A DNA stretch of 35,123 bases, from NCBI GenBank assembly GCA_910579835.1, contig CAJTWQ010000016.1, positions 1-35,123 on the forward strand, read 5' to 3'. The translations under genes and the position numbers were made by a program. Positions 8,334 through 16,196 of the stretch are shown here, in pieces; the stretch's first letter is position 1, and each line of letters begins with the position of its first letter. Under the pieces are notes generated by a model. That model saw nothing but the letters and a program-made list of their open reading frames with translations. It ran no database searches and was not told where the DNA came from. Source of the DNA: an uncultured Ruminococcus sp. Its GTDB lineage: Bacteria; Bacillota; Clostridia; Oscillospirales; Ruminococcaceae.

Positions 8334-8753
8334 TTAGGTATTCTGTACGGTCATAATTATCTCATTGTCAGATAAATAGGATGAATTTACATCTATAGTA
8401 TATTTGAGATATATCCGTCCGTCTTTTTCGATAGAATTTTTTATCTGGTGAGTAAAAACTCCTATCTGCAAGCTGCCGTATGGAGTTCCGTACTGGCAGT
8501 AATGCTTTCGTCCCGTTTCCAGGCTGAGCACGGAATTAGCCGTTCCCTCACGAATGATAGAGGCAGATTTTCCGCAGTCTATTTTTATAGTGGTAACAGA
8601 TCCCTCGAAGCCTGTGGCGGATGTATCTTCATAAGAGATAATATCCCAGCCGTTTTCGTGAGTCAGCTTAGCCTTGGTAAGCAGTTCGGTCTCCGATTTT
8701 TCATCGTCCTGCCATTGAATGCTTGTGAGGGAGATTGTTATATCTGTGTTCAT
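8334..8753 (-). CDS. DUF1934 family beta-barrel protein (YwiB-like)
   Basis: Small cytoplasmic protein of 139 residues, no signal or TM segment. Its strand-rich pattern fits DUF1934: a GFEGSVTTIKI segment near 48-58, a YGTPYGSLQIGVFTHQI core at about 88-104, and a final beta strand IYLKYTIDVNSSYLSDNEIIM. This calycin-like family is characteristically encoded next to argS, as here. The function is unknown. A strong AAGGAG ribosome-binding site precedes the ATG. Confidence 0.85.
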   Translation of the reverse strand: MNTDITISLTSIQWQDDEKSETELLTKAKLTHENGWDIISYEDTSATGFEGSVTTIKIDCGKSASIIREGTANSVLSLETGRKHYCQYGTPYGSLQIGVFTHQIKNSIEKDGRIYLKYTIDVNSSYLSDNEIIMTVQNT

Positions 8754-8834
8754 AAGCTATTTCTCCTTAATTGTCAGTACTCATACAATTCAAACTAACG
8801 TTATGTTTGCTGGAATTCCGCGTTTACTATATTA

Positions 8835-9908
8835 TCAGTAGAGCCGTTCGGCATTTTCGATGGCCTGTTCCAGTATCTTGTCAAGGAGGTATGGGTATGT
8901 CATTCCAAGATGATCCATAAGCTTTGTATATACGCTGCTGCGGCGCAGACCGGGAGATGTTCCTATCTTGTTAAGCAGAAGCCGACCGTCGTCGGTAAGA
9001 AAAAAATCAATTCTTGCATAGCCCTTGCAGCCTAGTGCTTTATATGCGTTTACAGCCGTTTCACGGATCATATTTTGTGTATCGTTTGGAATATCGGCCG
9101 GAATCACGAGATTGTCTCCGCTGCTTACACAGAAGTTGTTCGGATCATATTCTGTGCCTTCGGAAATGATTTCACCGATGTATGAAGAAAATGGGGTATC
9201 ATAACCCATAACTGCTGCTTCAAGCTTTCTGCCTTTTATATATTTTTCAACGACTACCTTGTTATCGTTGGAGAACGCTATTTTTACGGCAGCGATAAGC
9301 TGCTCGAAATTTAAGGCAATGCTGGTTCCGGCGTTGCTGCCGCTGTTCGCAGGCTTTACCACCAGCGGAAATCTAAGCTTTTCGACAATTTCTCCGCAGC
9401 GTCTGTCAATGATATTCAGCTCTCTCTGTGTTATGAGCTCCCAGTCGGCAGTACATATGCCGTAATCGTCGAGAACCATGTGGGTATGGGATTTATCCAT
9501 ACACGAAGCGGCAGCTAACAAACCGCAGCCGGTATATGGAATCCCTGCCATGTCAAGAAGTCCCTGAACAGATCCGTCTGCTCCGTTCTTTCCCATAAGT
9601 ACAGGGAAAGCAACGTCGATTTTGCGGAATGAAGCTTCACCATTTTCTATAGTGATAATGCCCCTGTGGATTGGATCAGGTGAAATAATTGCTGAAGTGC
9701 AGTCAGGATTAAGCTCCCATGTGCCCTCAGAGATTTCTTCAGATCCGCCTGGAAAATAAAGCCATCTGCCTTTTTTTGTAATACCTATACAAATTATTTC
9801 GTATCTGTCTTCTGGAATATTTTTCACGATTTCTGCTGCCGAAGCAAGTGAAAGCCGGTATTCTCTTGATGTGCCGCCGAAGATTACGGCGGCCTTTAAT
9901 TTAGCCAT
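8835..9908 (-). CDS. D-alanine--D-alanine ligase-like ATP-grasp protein, atypical active site
   Basis: The Ddl fold is clear: N-terminal GGTSREYRLSLASA (11-24), GADGSVQGLLDMAGIPYTGCG (109-129), ATP-grasp Lys in CMDK and VVKPANSGSNAG, and ARIDFFLTDDG with metal Asp301. Length (357) is normal for Ddl, which makes the D-Ala-D-Ala dipeptide for peptidoglycan. Several hallmark residues differ, however. The Glu and Asn of the usual NEINTxPG read NKIGTSPG (Lys314, Gly316). The usual HG before the glycine-rich turn is MG. The omega loop, usually YDYEAKY, reads YDPNNFC. It may be a paralogue with altered substrate or no ligase activity. Strong RBS AAGGAG; own promoter at 9940-9968. Confidence 0.8.
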   Translation of the reverse strand: MAKLKAAVIFGGTSREYRLSLASAAEIVKNIPEDRYEIICIGITKKGRWLYFPGGSEEISEGTWELNPDCTSAIISPDPIHRGIITIENGEASFRKIDVAFPVLMGKNGADGSVQGLLDMAGIPYTGCGLLAAASCMDKSHTHMVLDDYGICTADWELITQRELNIIDRRCGEIVEKLRFPLVVKPANSGSNAGTSIALNFEQLIAAVKIAFSNDNKVVVEKYIKGRKLEAAVMGYDTPFSSYIGEIISEGTEYDPNNFCVSSGDNLVIPADIPNDTQNMIRETAVNAYKALGCKGYARIDFFLTDDGRLLLNKIGTSPGLRRSSVYTKLMDHLGMTYPYLLDKILEQAIENAERLY

Positions 9909-9939
9909 AGAATTCTCCTTTTTTAAAAGCTATCAATAT

Positions 9940-9968
9940 ATTTTATCACATTTCACAAAAAACTGCAA
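9940..9968 (-). promoter_or_regulatory. Promoter of the Ddl-like gene
   Basis: On the minus strand a -35 TTGCAG (9963-9968), a 17-base spacer ending in TGA, and a -10 TAAAAT (9940-9945) form an extended -10 promoter 32 bases above the start. It probably also serves the DUF1934 and argS genes downstream. Apart from this promoter and the terminator at 10061-10100, I see nothing in the 317-base gap 9909-10225. Confidence 0.65.
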
Positions 9969-10060
9969 GTATTTTTTGCAAAAAATGAAGAAAAATACAG
10001 AGAAATTAGCAAGGAAAGTGCAAAGCAAACAATTTTTAGGTATTTTTTTGTGAATTTTAA

Positions 10061-10100
10061 CAACAAAAACAGGACCTGTAATAAGTACACCAGGCCCTGT
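10061..10100 (-). terminator. Terminator of the PAS-GGDEF-EAL gene
   Basis: Arms 10069-10078 and 10091-10100 form a 10-bp G/C-rich stem with one G-U pair and a 12-base loop. On the minus strand it is followed by TTTTTGTTGTT. It lies about 125 bases downstream of the EAL gene stop. Confidence 0.75.
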
Positions 10101-10225
10101 ATGTGACATCTTCAAAAACTTTTTATTCAGTTTATTTGCTATCTGTCTCAAATAAGATCGCTGTATTTTTTTCTCGTCAAAATCATGCCTGAAAATCTGC
10201 ATACTTACCCTATTAACACAAGTTC

Positions 10226-11875
10226 TTAATGGCCAGCATAAAGATATTTTCTTGAAAATTCATCCATGGTGACAGGTTTTGAATAGTAATAGCCCTGAAA
10301 GCTCTTCACCTCATAATTCCCAAGAACCTTGCGTATTCTGTCGGTTTCAACACCCTCAACGCATACTTCTGCTTGAAAGGTGTCAGCCAGATTAGATATA
10401 AAATGTACGGTTTTTTGATCGGTGGCGCTGTTGTCAATATTTTTTACGAATTCACGATCTACTTTTATTGTATCAAATTCGAGCTCTCTGATAATGCCGA
10501 TAGAAGAGAAACCTGTTCCGAAGTCGTCGAGGGCAATTTTTATGCCGTACTGTTTGAGGGATTTGAACAGATTTTTAAGAAGTTTTATATCAAGTAGCCT
10601 GCATCTTTCCGTAAGCTCAAGACAGAGATTCTCCGGGGGAAAGCTCAGTTCGTTCAAGAGCGCCGTAAGCTCTGATATAAATTCTCTCCGCTCCAACTGA
10701 GCGTATGAAATGTTTACATGTATTAAGAAATCGGGATAGATTTTAATAAACTGTCTGCTGTCTATAATGGCCTGACGAAGTATCCATATGCCAAGCTCCG
10801 GAAAAACGGGATCCTGTTCCAGAATGGGAATAAATTTATTGGGGGATATAACTCCGTAATCGTTGTTTTTCCAGCGCAGAAGAGCTTCCATGCCTTTTAG
10901 TTCTTCGTTTTTTGCGCTGATTATCGGCTGATAGCAAAGGAAGAAGCCGCTGAAATTATTTACAACGCTGCTGCGTATTACGTTCATCATTTCAATATAT
11001 TGTCTGTTGCTGTCGTCAGCACCGTTTGTAAAGATTTCCAGATCTCCCATCTTGTCGTTTTTAGACTGATAATAGGTATATTTCAGACATGACATAATTG
11101 TATTTCTGGATAGATTGAAATCGTTGACATGTACGAGTCCGCCGTTAACGGAGAGAATAGTTTTTTCTCCGCTGACCCTGAAATCGTGAGCAGCTTTATT
11201 TTTTATAAAAGCGTATTTTTCGGCAATATCTTCTACAGCAGCGGTCTGCGTAATAATAGCAAATTTAGTTCCGTCCATTTTGTAAATTCTGCCGAAACTT
11301 CCCAAATGGTCTATGAGAAGCTTTCCAAATCGGTTTAAGGTGTCGTTGCCGAAGCTGAAGCCGTATACGTCATTTATAGCGGAAAAACGGCTCATTCCGA
11401 TAAGGAGGACAGAGTAGGGGATTTTCCTGCTGTTCATAACCTGAATATCCTCCATAAATCCATACAGACTTCTCAGATCGGTGATGCCGTCAGTATAGCT
11501 CAGGACAGTATTATTTTTGATGCACCCGCCAAAAAACGAGGGATTTCCGGCCTCGTCCCTAAGTACAACGCCCTTGCATGTGCACATGACATAATTTCCC
11601 TCACGGGTACGTGAGCGATACATCATATCGTGGCTTCCGGAGATACCGCTGAAAATGGCATCTATGCTTTTGGAATATTTTTCACGGTCATCAGGATGAA
11701 TATGTTCCTTCCAGATGTCTCCGGCATTATACATATATTCTCCCGGCAGACCAAAATATTCAACAGCATTTTTAGACCAGCGCGAGTAATCGCTTTTAAG
11801 GTCGCAAATATAAATATGGCAGCCTTCAGAAACCACGGAAAGCGCTTCAAATAACGTGTCAAGCTTAGAGCTCAT
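10226..11875 (-). CDS. PAS-GGDEF-EAL protein, probable cyclic-di-GMP phosphodiesterase
   Basis: Cytoplasmic signalling protein of 549 residues, no TM segments. A PAS domain (about 10-120, with HPDDREKY) precedes a GGDEF domain (about 130-285) and an EAL domain (about 295-549). The GGDEF active loop reads KMDGTKF (199-205), so cyclase activity is not expected; it may bind GTP or be structural. The EAL domain keeps MEALLRW (329-335), ELTER, DDFGTGFSS and IKVDREFVK, the metal and catalytic residues of active c-di-GMP phosphodiesterases. A GTG nine bases upstream is in frame, but the GAGGTGA it sits in is the natural ribosome-binding site for the ATG at 11875. Monocistronic, with its own promoter and terminator. 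Confidence 0.9.
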   Translation of the reverse strand: MSSKLDTLFEALSVVSEGCHIYICDLKSDYSRWSKNAVEYFGLPGEYMYNAGDIWKEHIHPDDREKYSKSIDAIFSGISGSHDMMYRSRTREGNYVMCTCKGVVLRDEAGNPSFFGGCIKNNTVLSYTDGITDLRSLYGFMEDIQVMNSRKIPYSVLLIGMSRFSAINDVYGFSFGNDTLNRFGKLLIDHLGSFGRIYKMDGTKFAIITQTAAVEDIAEKYAFIKNKAAHDFRVSGEKTILSVNGGLVHVNDFNLSRNTIMSCLKYTYYQSKNDKMGDLEIFTNGADDSNRQYIEMMNVIRSSVVNNFSGFFLCYQPIISAKNEELKGMEALLRWKNNDYGVISPNKFIPILEQDPVFPELGIWILRQAIIDSRQFIKIYPDFLIHVNISYAQLERREFISELTALLNELSFPPENLCLELTERCRLLDIKLLKNLFKSLKQYGIKIALDDFGTGFSSIGIIRELEFDTIKVDREFVKNIDNSATDQKTVHFISNLADTFQAEVCVEGVETDRIRKVLGNYEVKSFQGYYYSKPVTMDEFSRKYLYAGH

Positions 11876-11949
11876 TTTTATCACCTCATTGTTTTGACAG
11901 ACGCCGAAAATAAAAGAAATACTTAGGTGTCAAATAAAAGATTATATAT

Positions 11950-11978
11950 ATTTTACCACAATATCTTATAGTTGTCAA
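11950..11978 (-). promoter_or_regulatory. Promoter of the PAS-GGDEF-EAL gene
   Basis: On the minus strand TTGACA (11973-11978), a 17-base spacer and TAAAAT (11950-11955). A near-consensus vegetative promoter 75 bases above the start. Confidence 0.75.
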
Positions 11979-12064
11979 GAGTTTTTGTAAATTATATATA
12001 AGTTAAATTAAAATCATTTGATACAAAGAGTTTATTATCACATTGAACTATCTATTATCAGGTC

Positions 12065-12093
12065 TTGCAAATAAATAAAAAATATGCTATAAT
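12065..12093 (+). promoter_or_regulatory. Promoter of thymidylate kinase
   Basis: TTGCAA (12065-12070), 17 bases, TATAAT (12088-12093). It lies 84 bases upstream of the kinase start, in the divergent gap shared with the PAS-GGDEF-EAL gene. Confidence 0.75.
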
Positions 12094-12176
12094 TATGGTA
12101 AGTTTGATAAAGACTTTAAAATAGAAATCAACAGCCAGCCATTATACAAAGCTGCTTGTTAAACGGAGAAATAATT

Positions 12177-12854
12177 ATGGACGGAAAATTAATAGTTATA
12201 GAAGGTCTTGACGGCTGCGGCAAAGCTACTCAGTCAGAAAAATCGGTGGAATATCTTAGGGGCAAGGGGAAAAATGTATTGAAAGTATCGTTTCCTGACT
12301 ATGACAGCCCATCATCCTCGCTTGTTAAAATGTATCTTGCGGGAGAGTTCGGAACTGACCCTGATTCCGTGAATCCCTATGCGGCGTCTGGTTTTTATGC
12401 CTGTGATCGTTATGCTAGTTACAAAACGAAATGGGAGCAGTTCTATAAAAACGGCGGTATTATTATTGCCGACAGATATACGACTTCAAACGGCATTCAT
12501 CAGTGTTCAAAGTTGCCGCTTGAGGAATGGGACGGTTTTTTGGAATGGCTTTTCACCTACGAATACCGCCTTATGGGAATTCCGGAGCCGGACGCTGTGA
12601 TTTATCTGCGTGCAGAGCCGGAAGTAAGTCAAAAGTTAATGAGCCGCCGTTATGGGAACGACGAGGGAAAAAAGGATATTCATGAAAGAAATCTGAAATA
12701 TCTTGAAAAATCAAGAGCAGCCGCAGATTACTGCGCTTCTGCCCTAAACTGGAATGTGATAGAATGCACCGGCGGTGTAATAATGCGCTCTGTTGAGGAT
12801 ATTTTTAGTGAAATTGCAGTAATTATAGATATATGCTGCGGCATTGAAAATTAA
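12177..12854 (+). CDS. tmk: Thymidylate kinase (dTMP kinase)
   Basis: Phosphorylates dTMP to dTDP for DNA synthesis. It has 225 residues, slightly long for the family (about 205-215). The P-loop is EGLDGCGKAT near the N-terminus; the usual Ser/Thr after GK is Ala here, followed by Thr. The DRY motif lies in IIADRYTTSN (about 100-109), and a LID-like SRRYGNDEGKKDIHE segment follows near 161-175. An in-frame TTG at 12156 exists, but GGAGAAA directly precedes the ATG at 12177, which is the supported start. It stands alone between a promoter and a hairpin. It is more diverged than typical Tmk around the thymidine site (TTSNGIHQ), so it could be a second nucleoside-phosphate kinase. Confidence 0.85.
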   Translation: MDGKLIVIEGLDGCGKATQSEKSVEYLRGKGKNVLKVSFPDYDSPSSSLVKMYLAGEFGTDPDSVNPYAASGFYACDRYASYKTKWEQFYKNGGIIIADRYTTSNGIHQCSKLPLEEWDGFLEWLFTYEYRLMGIPEPDAVIYLRAEPEVSQKLMSRRYGNDEGKKDIHERNLKYLEKSRAAADYCASALNWNVIECTGGVIMRSVEDIFSEIAVIIDICCGIEN

Positions 12855-12881
12855 AAAAGGTATGCATAAAATACATACCTT
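12852..12881 (-). terminator. Terminator of the DUF6514-like gene
   Basis: An 8-bp perfect stem (12857-12864 with 12874-12881, 9-base loop) is followed on the minus strand by TTTTTTAATTTT. In the plus direction the T tract is poor, although the hairpin directly follows the tmk stop and may also help to end that transcript. Confidence 0.65.
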
Positions 12882-12904
12882 GATTTGAATATCTGTAAAG
12901 ACGC

Positions 12905-13207
12905 CTAAATGGAAATACAGAGATAATTAAGCGCCCTGTCGTATATATTTCTGGGACGGACACGGGCGTTTATCATCATTTCGGTAAAATCTACGGCGTC
13001 TTCGACGTTGCGTGAAAAGTCGGCTATTGTTTCTTTTTCACCTGTAATGTAATCTTCAGCTTCGACGCCGTATGTACAAATGTTTTCACCGTAGAGATTT
13101 ACCCAGCCGGCTGTCACCCGGTATGCGACCTTGTTATCTCCGTAAATCTCCATGTAGACAGTTCTGTCTCTGACTTCCCTTTTTATTTTTCTCACAATTC
13201 CGAACAT
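12905..13207 (-). CDS. Small hypothetical protein, DUF6514-like
   Basis: A 100-residue soluble protein. The N-terminus is basic (about 1-16), a strand-rich middle contains VYMEIYGDNKVAYRVTAG and YGVEAEDY, and the C-terminus is helical (EDAVDFTEMMINARVRPRNIYDRALNYL). The pattern of a TYG beta element followed by a helix ending near the C-terminus resembles the Clostridia family DUF6514, from memory and not certain. Function unknown. It has a strong AAGGAGG ribosome-binding site, a consensus promoter and its own terminator, so it is very probably a real, independently expressed gene. Confidence 0.75.
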   Translation of the reverse strand: MFGIVRKIKREVRDRTVYMEIYGDNKVAYRVTAGWVNLYGENICTYGVEAEDYITGEKETIADFSRNVEDAVDFTEMMINARVRPRNIYDRALNYLCISI

Positions 13208-13239
13208 AGCTGTGCAGCCTCCTTTTTTATTCTGATATC

Positions 13240-13268
13240 ATTATAACATTTCGGAGTCTTTTTGTGAA
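13240..13268 (-). promoter_or_regulatory. Promoter of the DUF6514-like gene
   Basis: On the minus strand TTCACA (13263-13268), 17 bases ending in TGT, then TATAAT (13240-13245): an extended -10 promoter 33 bases above the start. Confidence 0.7.
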
Positions 13269-13328
13269 CGGGTAAAATATGCTCGTTTACAGAAATTTAT
13301 GTCGAAAGCTGATAAATACATAAAACGT

Positions 13329-14021
13329 TCAGTCAATGTCATGGATTTTAAGAAAAATATCCTGCATTTGCATATCGGTTTCTGCAATTCTTTCCGCGCA
13401 GTCACGGAGTTCCCTGGATATTTCCGGCGTAATAGAGGCGGAAGTTTTGTATTTTAGCTGATGCTCCAGACTTGCCCAGAAATCCATAGCGATAGTTCTG
13501 ATCTGAATTTCTACCGGAGCATATGTTTTTTTTGCTGACAGATAGACGGGAACGTTTACTACTAAATGATAGCTTCGGTATCCGCTCGGCTTGGGATTTT
13601 CTATGTAATCCTTCTGTTTTATTACTGTGAAGTCATCACGTCTGCAGAGCATATCTGCAATGGCGTAAATATCGTTGATGTAGCAGCAGGTCACGCGTAT
13701 TCCCGCTATATCCAGCAAATTTTTTCGTGCGGATTCGGTAGTTATCGGAAGTTCTTTTTTTTGCAGTTTTCCGATAATTGATTGTGGAGATTTCAGTCGG
13801 CTGTCAATATTATGAATAGGATTACGCTGGAATTTTACACTGAATTCGCTGTCGATAATATTGAGATAAGTCTTTACGACCTCTATTGCAGAGTCGTAAA
13901 GATGCTGGAGCTGTATAAAATCATATACAGTAGCGGCGATGCGTTCTTTCATGGTCTCGCTGCTGTTTATTACAGCCGGGAGATTTTCAAAAGTCTCCAT
14001 ATAAAAGTCCATTTCGCTCAT
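13329..14021 (-). CDS. Small alarmone synthetase (RelQ/YjbM-type GTP pyrophosphokinase)
   Basis: A 230-residue stand-alone RelA/SpoT synthetase domain with no hydrolase or regulatory domains. Visible family motifs are SRLKSPQSIIGKL (about 73-85), DIAGIRV, KDYIENPKPSGYRSYH (about 136-151), and VEIQIRTIAMDFWASLEHQLKYK with the catalytic Glu in VEIQ. It is expected to transfer pyrophosphate from ATP to GDP or GTP, giving (p)ppGpp. The usual YRSLH is YRSYH here, a mild change. Its ATG overlaps the stop of the upstream lipoprotein gene by one base (TAATG), so the two are probably translated together. Confidence 0.93.
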   Translation of the reverse strand: MSEMDFYMETFENLPAVINSSETMKERIAATVYDFIQLQHLYDSAIEVVKTYLNIIDSEFSVKFQRNPIHNIDSRLKSPQSIIGKLQKKELPITTESARKNLLDIAGIRVTCCYINDIYAIADMLCRRDDFTVIKQKDYIENPKPSGYRSYHLVVNVPVYLSAKKTYAPVEIQIRTIAMDFWASLEHQLKYKTSASITPEISRELRDCAERIAETDMQMQDIFLKIHDID

Positions 14022-14914
14022 TATGCGCCTCCTTTTGCAGTTAAGAGGTCAAGAAGAAATTCGTACAGTCCGCTGCTGTTGGTAACTGGCGACTTAGGCG
14101 CCGCACTGCGAAGTTCATCCGGGATAGCTGATTCCGACCACACCGTTGTTTTTCCGTCGCTGCTGACAAGCATCATAATGCCGTTTTTTTCAGGGTATCT
14201 TTTTTTGCAGAGAGATTCGGCGCTGTCGGATGCTTCAATATTCTGGACAGTGCAGATCGACATTTCGGAACCATAATGTGCGGCGGCTTTTTCAAGCTCG
14301 GCAATCTGTTCTGCGGAAAATAATCCTGCCTGGTCGAATATATGCGAGGTGCAGTTCTCGCCAAGCCGAAGCATACGGACTGCGGCAGAACTGTAATCCC
14401 CGGCAACAATGTCCCGGGTTGCAAGAAATAAAGCGTTCTTTTCTTCTTCCGGATCAATGGTCACCGTTCCGGTTTTATAAAGTATGTCCTCATTTGTGTC
14501 ATTATTTATAAGGAATAGCAGTCCGCTGCTCTTATCGGTACCGAAAATCTCGGCGTAGCGCTGCGCCGCATAGTCATAGGGATCCGTGCCGCCGAGACTG
14601 CTTACGGTGACAACGGCAGCATTTATCATGCGGCTGGAGTTTAGTTCGCAGATCACCTGACTACAGGCAGTAACTGTCTGATCGTTCATAACGCCGGCAT
14701 AGTCTTTTATGTATGGAGAGGGTACGGAAGATGCAGAAAAATCCGGGGCGATAGACTCAGCTGGAGTAATTCCGGAAGAAGCCGTTTCTGTTTCGGTCTG
14801 AACAGATGTTGTTTCGTTAACGCCTCTGTTGTCGACCTTTTCTGTTTTATTTGCACATCCGCAGTATATCACGGCAGAAAGAATAAAAAAAGTTGCCGAA
14901 AAAATTTTTTTCAA
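14021..14914 (-). CDS. TPM-domain lipoprotein or secreted protein
   Basis: From the chosen start the protein has 297 residues. It begins with MKK, a hydrophobic stretch (about 4-18) and a Cys-Gly-Cys, consistent with a lipoprotein signal although the lipobox (VIYCGC) is imperfect. A Ser/Thr/Glu-rich linker leads to a TPM domain (about 70-190) with YAGVMNDQTV and SLGGTDPYDYAAQRYAEIFG. A second, weaker copy may start at FDQAGLFSAEQIAELEKAAAHYG. TPM domains occur in envelope-associated proteins of unclear activity. The start is TTG at 14914, preceded by AGAAGGA; a TTG at 14977 without a ribosome-binding site would add 21 residues and bury the signal. It is the first gene of a two-gene unit with the alarmone synthetase. 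Confidence 0.78.
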   Translation of the reverse strand: MKKIFSATFFILSAVIYCGCANKTEKVDNRGVNETTSVQTETETASSGITPAESIAPDFSASSVPSPYIKDYAGVMNDQTVTACSQVICELNSSRMINAAVVTVSSLGGTDPYDYAAQRYAEIFGTDKSSGLLFLINNDTNEDILYKTGTVTIDPEEEKNALFLATRDIVAGDYSSAAVRMLRLGENCTSHIFDQAGLFSAEQIAELEKAAAHYGSEMSICTVQNIEASDSAESLCKKRYPEKNGIMMLVSSDGKTTVWSESAIPDELRSAAPKSPVTNSSGLYEFLLDLLTAKGGA

Positions 14915-14932
14915 AAAAATCAGTCCTTCTAC

Positions 14933-14961
14933 TTGAATTCTTATTAATATTTTAGTATAAT
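14933..14961 (+). promoter_or_regulatory. Promoter of the 8-oxoguanine glycosylase unit
   Basis: TTGAAT (14933-14938), 17 bases, TATAAT (14956-14961), with the glycosylase start 75 bases downstream. Its -10 lies inside the spacer of the opposing promoter, so polymerase cannot occupy both at once. Confidence 0.65.
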
Positions 14962-14977
14962 TTAATAGAAAAATCAA
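14949..14977 (-). promoter_or_regulatory. Promoter of the TPM-alarmone synthetase unit
   Basis: On the minus strand TTGATT (14972-14977), 17 bases, TAAAAT (14949-14954). It interleaves with the plus-strand promoter at 14933-14961. Confidence 0.65.
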
Positions 14978-15035
14978 GTGAATTTATACATTTCACAGAA
15001 TTTTCATTTTAAAGTAAGCAAAAAAGGAGAAGTCT

Positions 15036-15851
15036 ATGGATTATAAAATTACAAATGACGGAATTATTGTATCGGAAAGCGATCTTGATCTTGACGAGAC
15101 TCTTGACTGCGGTCAGGCTTTCCGGTGGAAAAAAATTGTTTCAGATTATGAATGTACATATCAGGGCAGATTTATTAATGATGATCTGACAGTATCTCAG
15201 GTAAAAAAAGGAGAATTTCTTTTTCATGGTATTTCTGAGAGGAATTTTTTGGAAAAGTGGAAAGCTTACTTTGATCTTGATACCGATTACAGCGAATTGA
15301 AAAGATGTTTTTCAGAGGACGAAACTCTGTCCAAGGCCTGCGGATTTGCAGGAGGAATACGCCTTCTGCGTCAGGACAGTTGGGAATGCCTTATTTCCTT
15401 TATTATTTCCCAGAACAATAATATTCCCAGAATTAAGGGTATTATTGACCGTTTGTGCGGTATGTACGGCGGACAGTTTCCGGACGCTGCCGAGCTTGCG
15501 GCAGAAACTCCCGACAGCCTTGCGCCTCTCAGGAGCGGATTCAGAGCCAAATATATCTGCGATGCAGCATCAAAAACGTCATCAGGTGCAGTAAACCTTG
15601 CAAAGATTGCCGAAATGCCAATTGACGATGCAAGAGCAGAGCTGAAAAAAATTTCCGGCGTGGGACCGAAGGTGGCGGAATGTGTTTTGCTTTTCGGAAT
15701 GTACCGGACAGAGGCTTTTCCCGTTGATGTGTGGATAAAACGGGTGCTGGCCGAATATTATCCCGGCGGATTTCCCGAATATCTAAGAGAAAATGCCGGC
15801 ATAGCCCAACAGTATCTTTTTCATTATATACGCAATCTTCAGGAAAAATGA
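15036..15851 (+). CDS. 8-oxoguanine DNA glycosylase/AP lyase (OGG1-like)
   Basis: Base-excision repair enzyme of 271 residues. The N-terminal OGG_N beta domain (about 8-115) contains LDCGQAFRW, typical of this family. The HhH-GPD domain (about 120-265) contains SFIISQNNNIPRIKGII, then the hairpin ISGVGPKVAECVLLF carrying the catalytic Lys, and finally FPVDVWIKR with the conserved catalytic Asp. All key residues are present. The ribosome-binding site AAAAGGAGAAG is strong. It heads a plus-strand unit with a small membrane protein and an AraC-type regulator. Confidence 0.93.
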   Translation: MDYKITNDGIIVSESDLDLDETLDCGQAFRWKKIVSDYECTYQGRFINDDLTVSQVKKGEFLFHGISERNFLEKWKAYFDLDTDYSELKRCFSEDETLSKACGFAGGIRLLRQDSWECLISFIISQNNNIPRIKGIIDRLCGMYGGQFPDAAELAAETPDSLAPLRSGFRAKYICDAASKTSSGAVNLAKIAEMPIDDARAELKKISGVGPKVAECVLLFGMYRTEAFPVDVWIKRVLAEYYPGGFPEYLRENAGIAQQYLFHYIRNLQEK

Positions 15852-15908
15852 ATAATTTTCCGAATACTTCCAATAATTGCTTACAGATAGAAGCTTATGG
15901 AGGTATTT

Positions 15909-16166
15909 ATGATAAAAGGCGTAACAAAAAAGATAATTGAGATCAACAATCCTGACAGTATTTACTTTGAGAAAGCGGTTTTTTATCTGCGTCCGAATGT
16001 AAGGGAGCTTCCGCCGGAGATTTCCAGGTCGGAGGCACACAGGTATATTGCAAAGCTGGGGGTAGAATACACGACTCACCGGCAAAGAAGAAAATGGGGG
16101 AAAATATTTTTATTGGCTGCGGCAGTTTTATCGGCTGCGGCTCTGATCTTTGTTTTTCTTCATTAA
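15909..16166 (+). CDS. Small membrane protein, unknown function
   Basis: An 85-residue protein with a polar, mixed-charge N-terminal region (MIKGVTKKIIEINNPDSIYF, then LRPNVRELPPEISRSEAHRY) and a single C-terminal TM segment (about 66-83) preceded by the basic RQRRKWGK, predicting a cytoplasmic N-terminus. An upstream in-frame ATG at 15897 exists, but its own GGAGGT is the ribosome-binding site for the ATG at 15909. I do not recognise a family. It lies 57 bases after the glycosylase and 30 bases before the AraC-type gene. Confidence 0.75.
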   Translation: MIKGVTKKIIEINNPDSIYFEKAVFYLRPNVRELPPEISRSEAHRYIAKLGVEYTTHRQRRKWGKIFLLAAAVLSAAALIFVFLH

Positions 16167-16196
16167 TTCTTCATCATAATAGTATAGGGGTAAGAA

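Noticed and set aside
9933..10202. Open frame of 89 codons on the minus strand
   Set aside because: It contains the EAL gene terminator and the Ddl-like gene promoter, and has only a weak ribosome-binding site.
14914..14977. Longer N-terminus of the TPM-domain protein starting at TTG 14977
   Set aside because: No ribosome-binding site, and it overlaps the -35 of the unit's own promoter.
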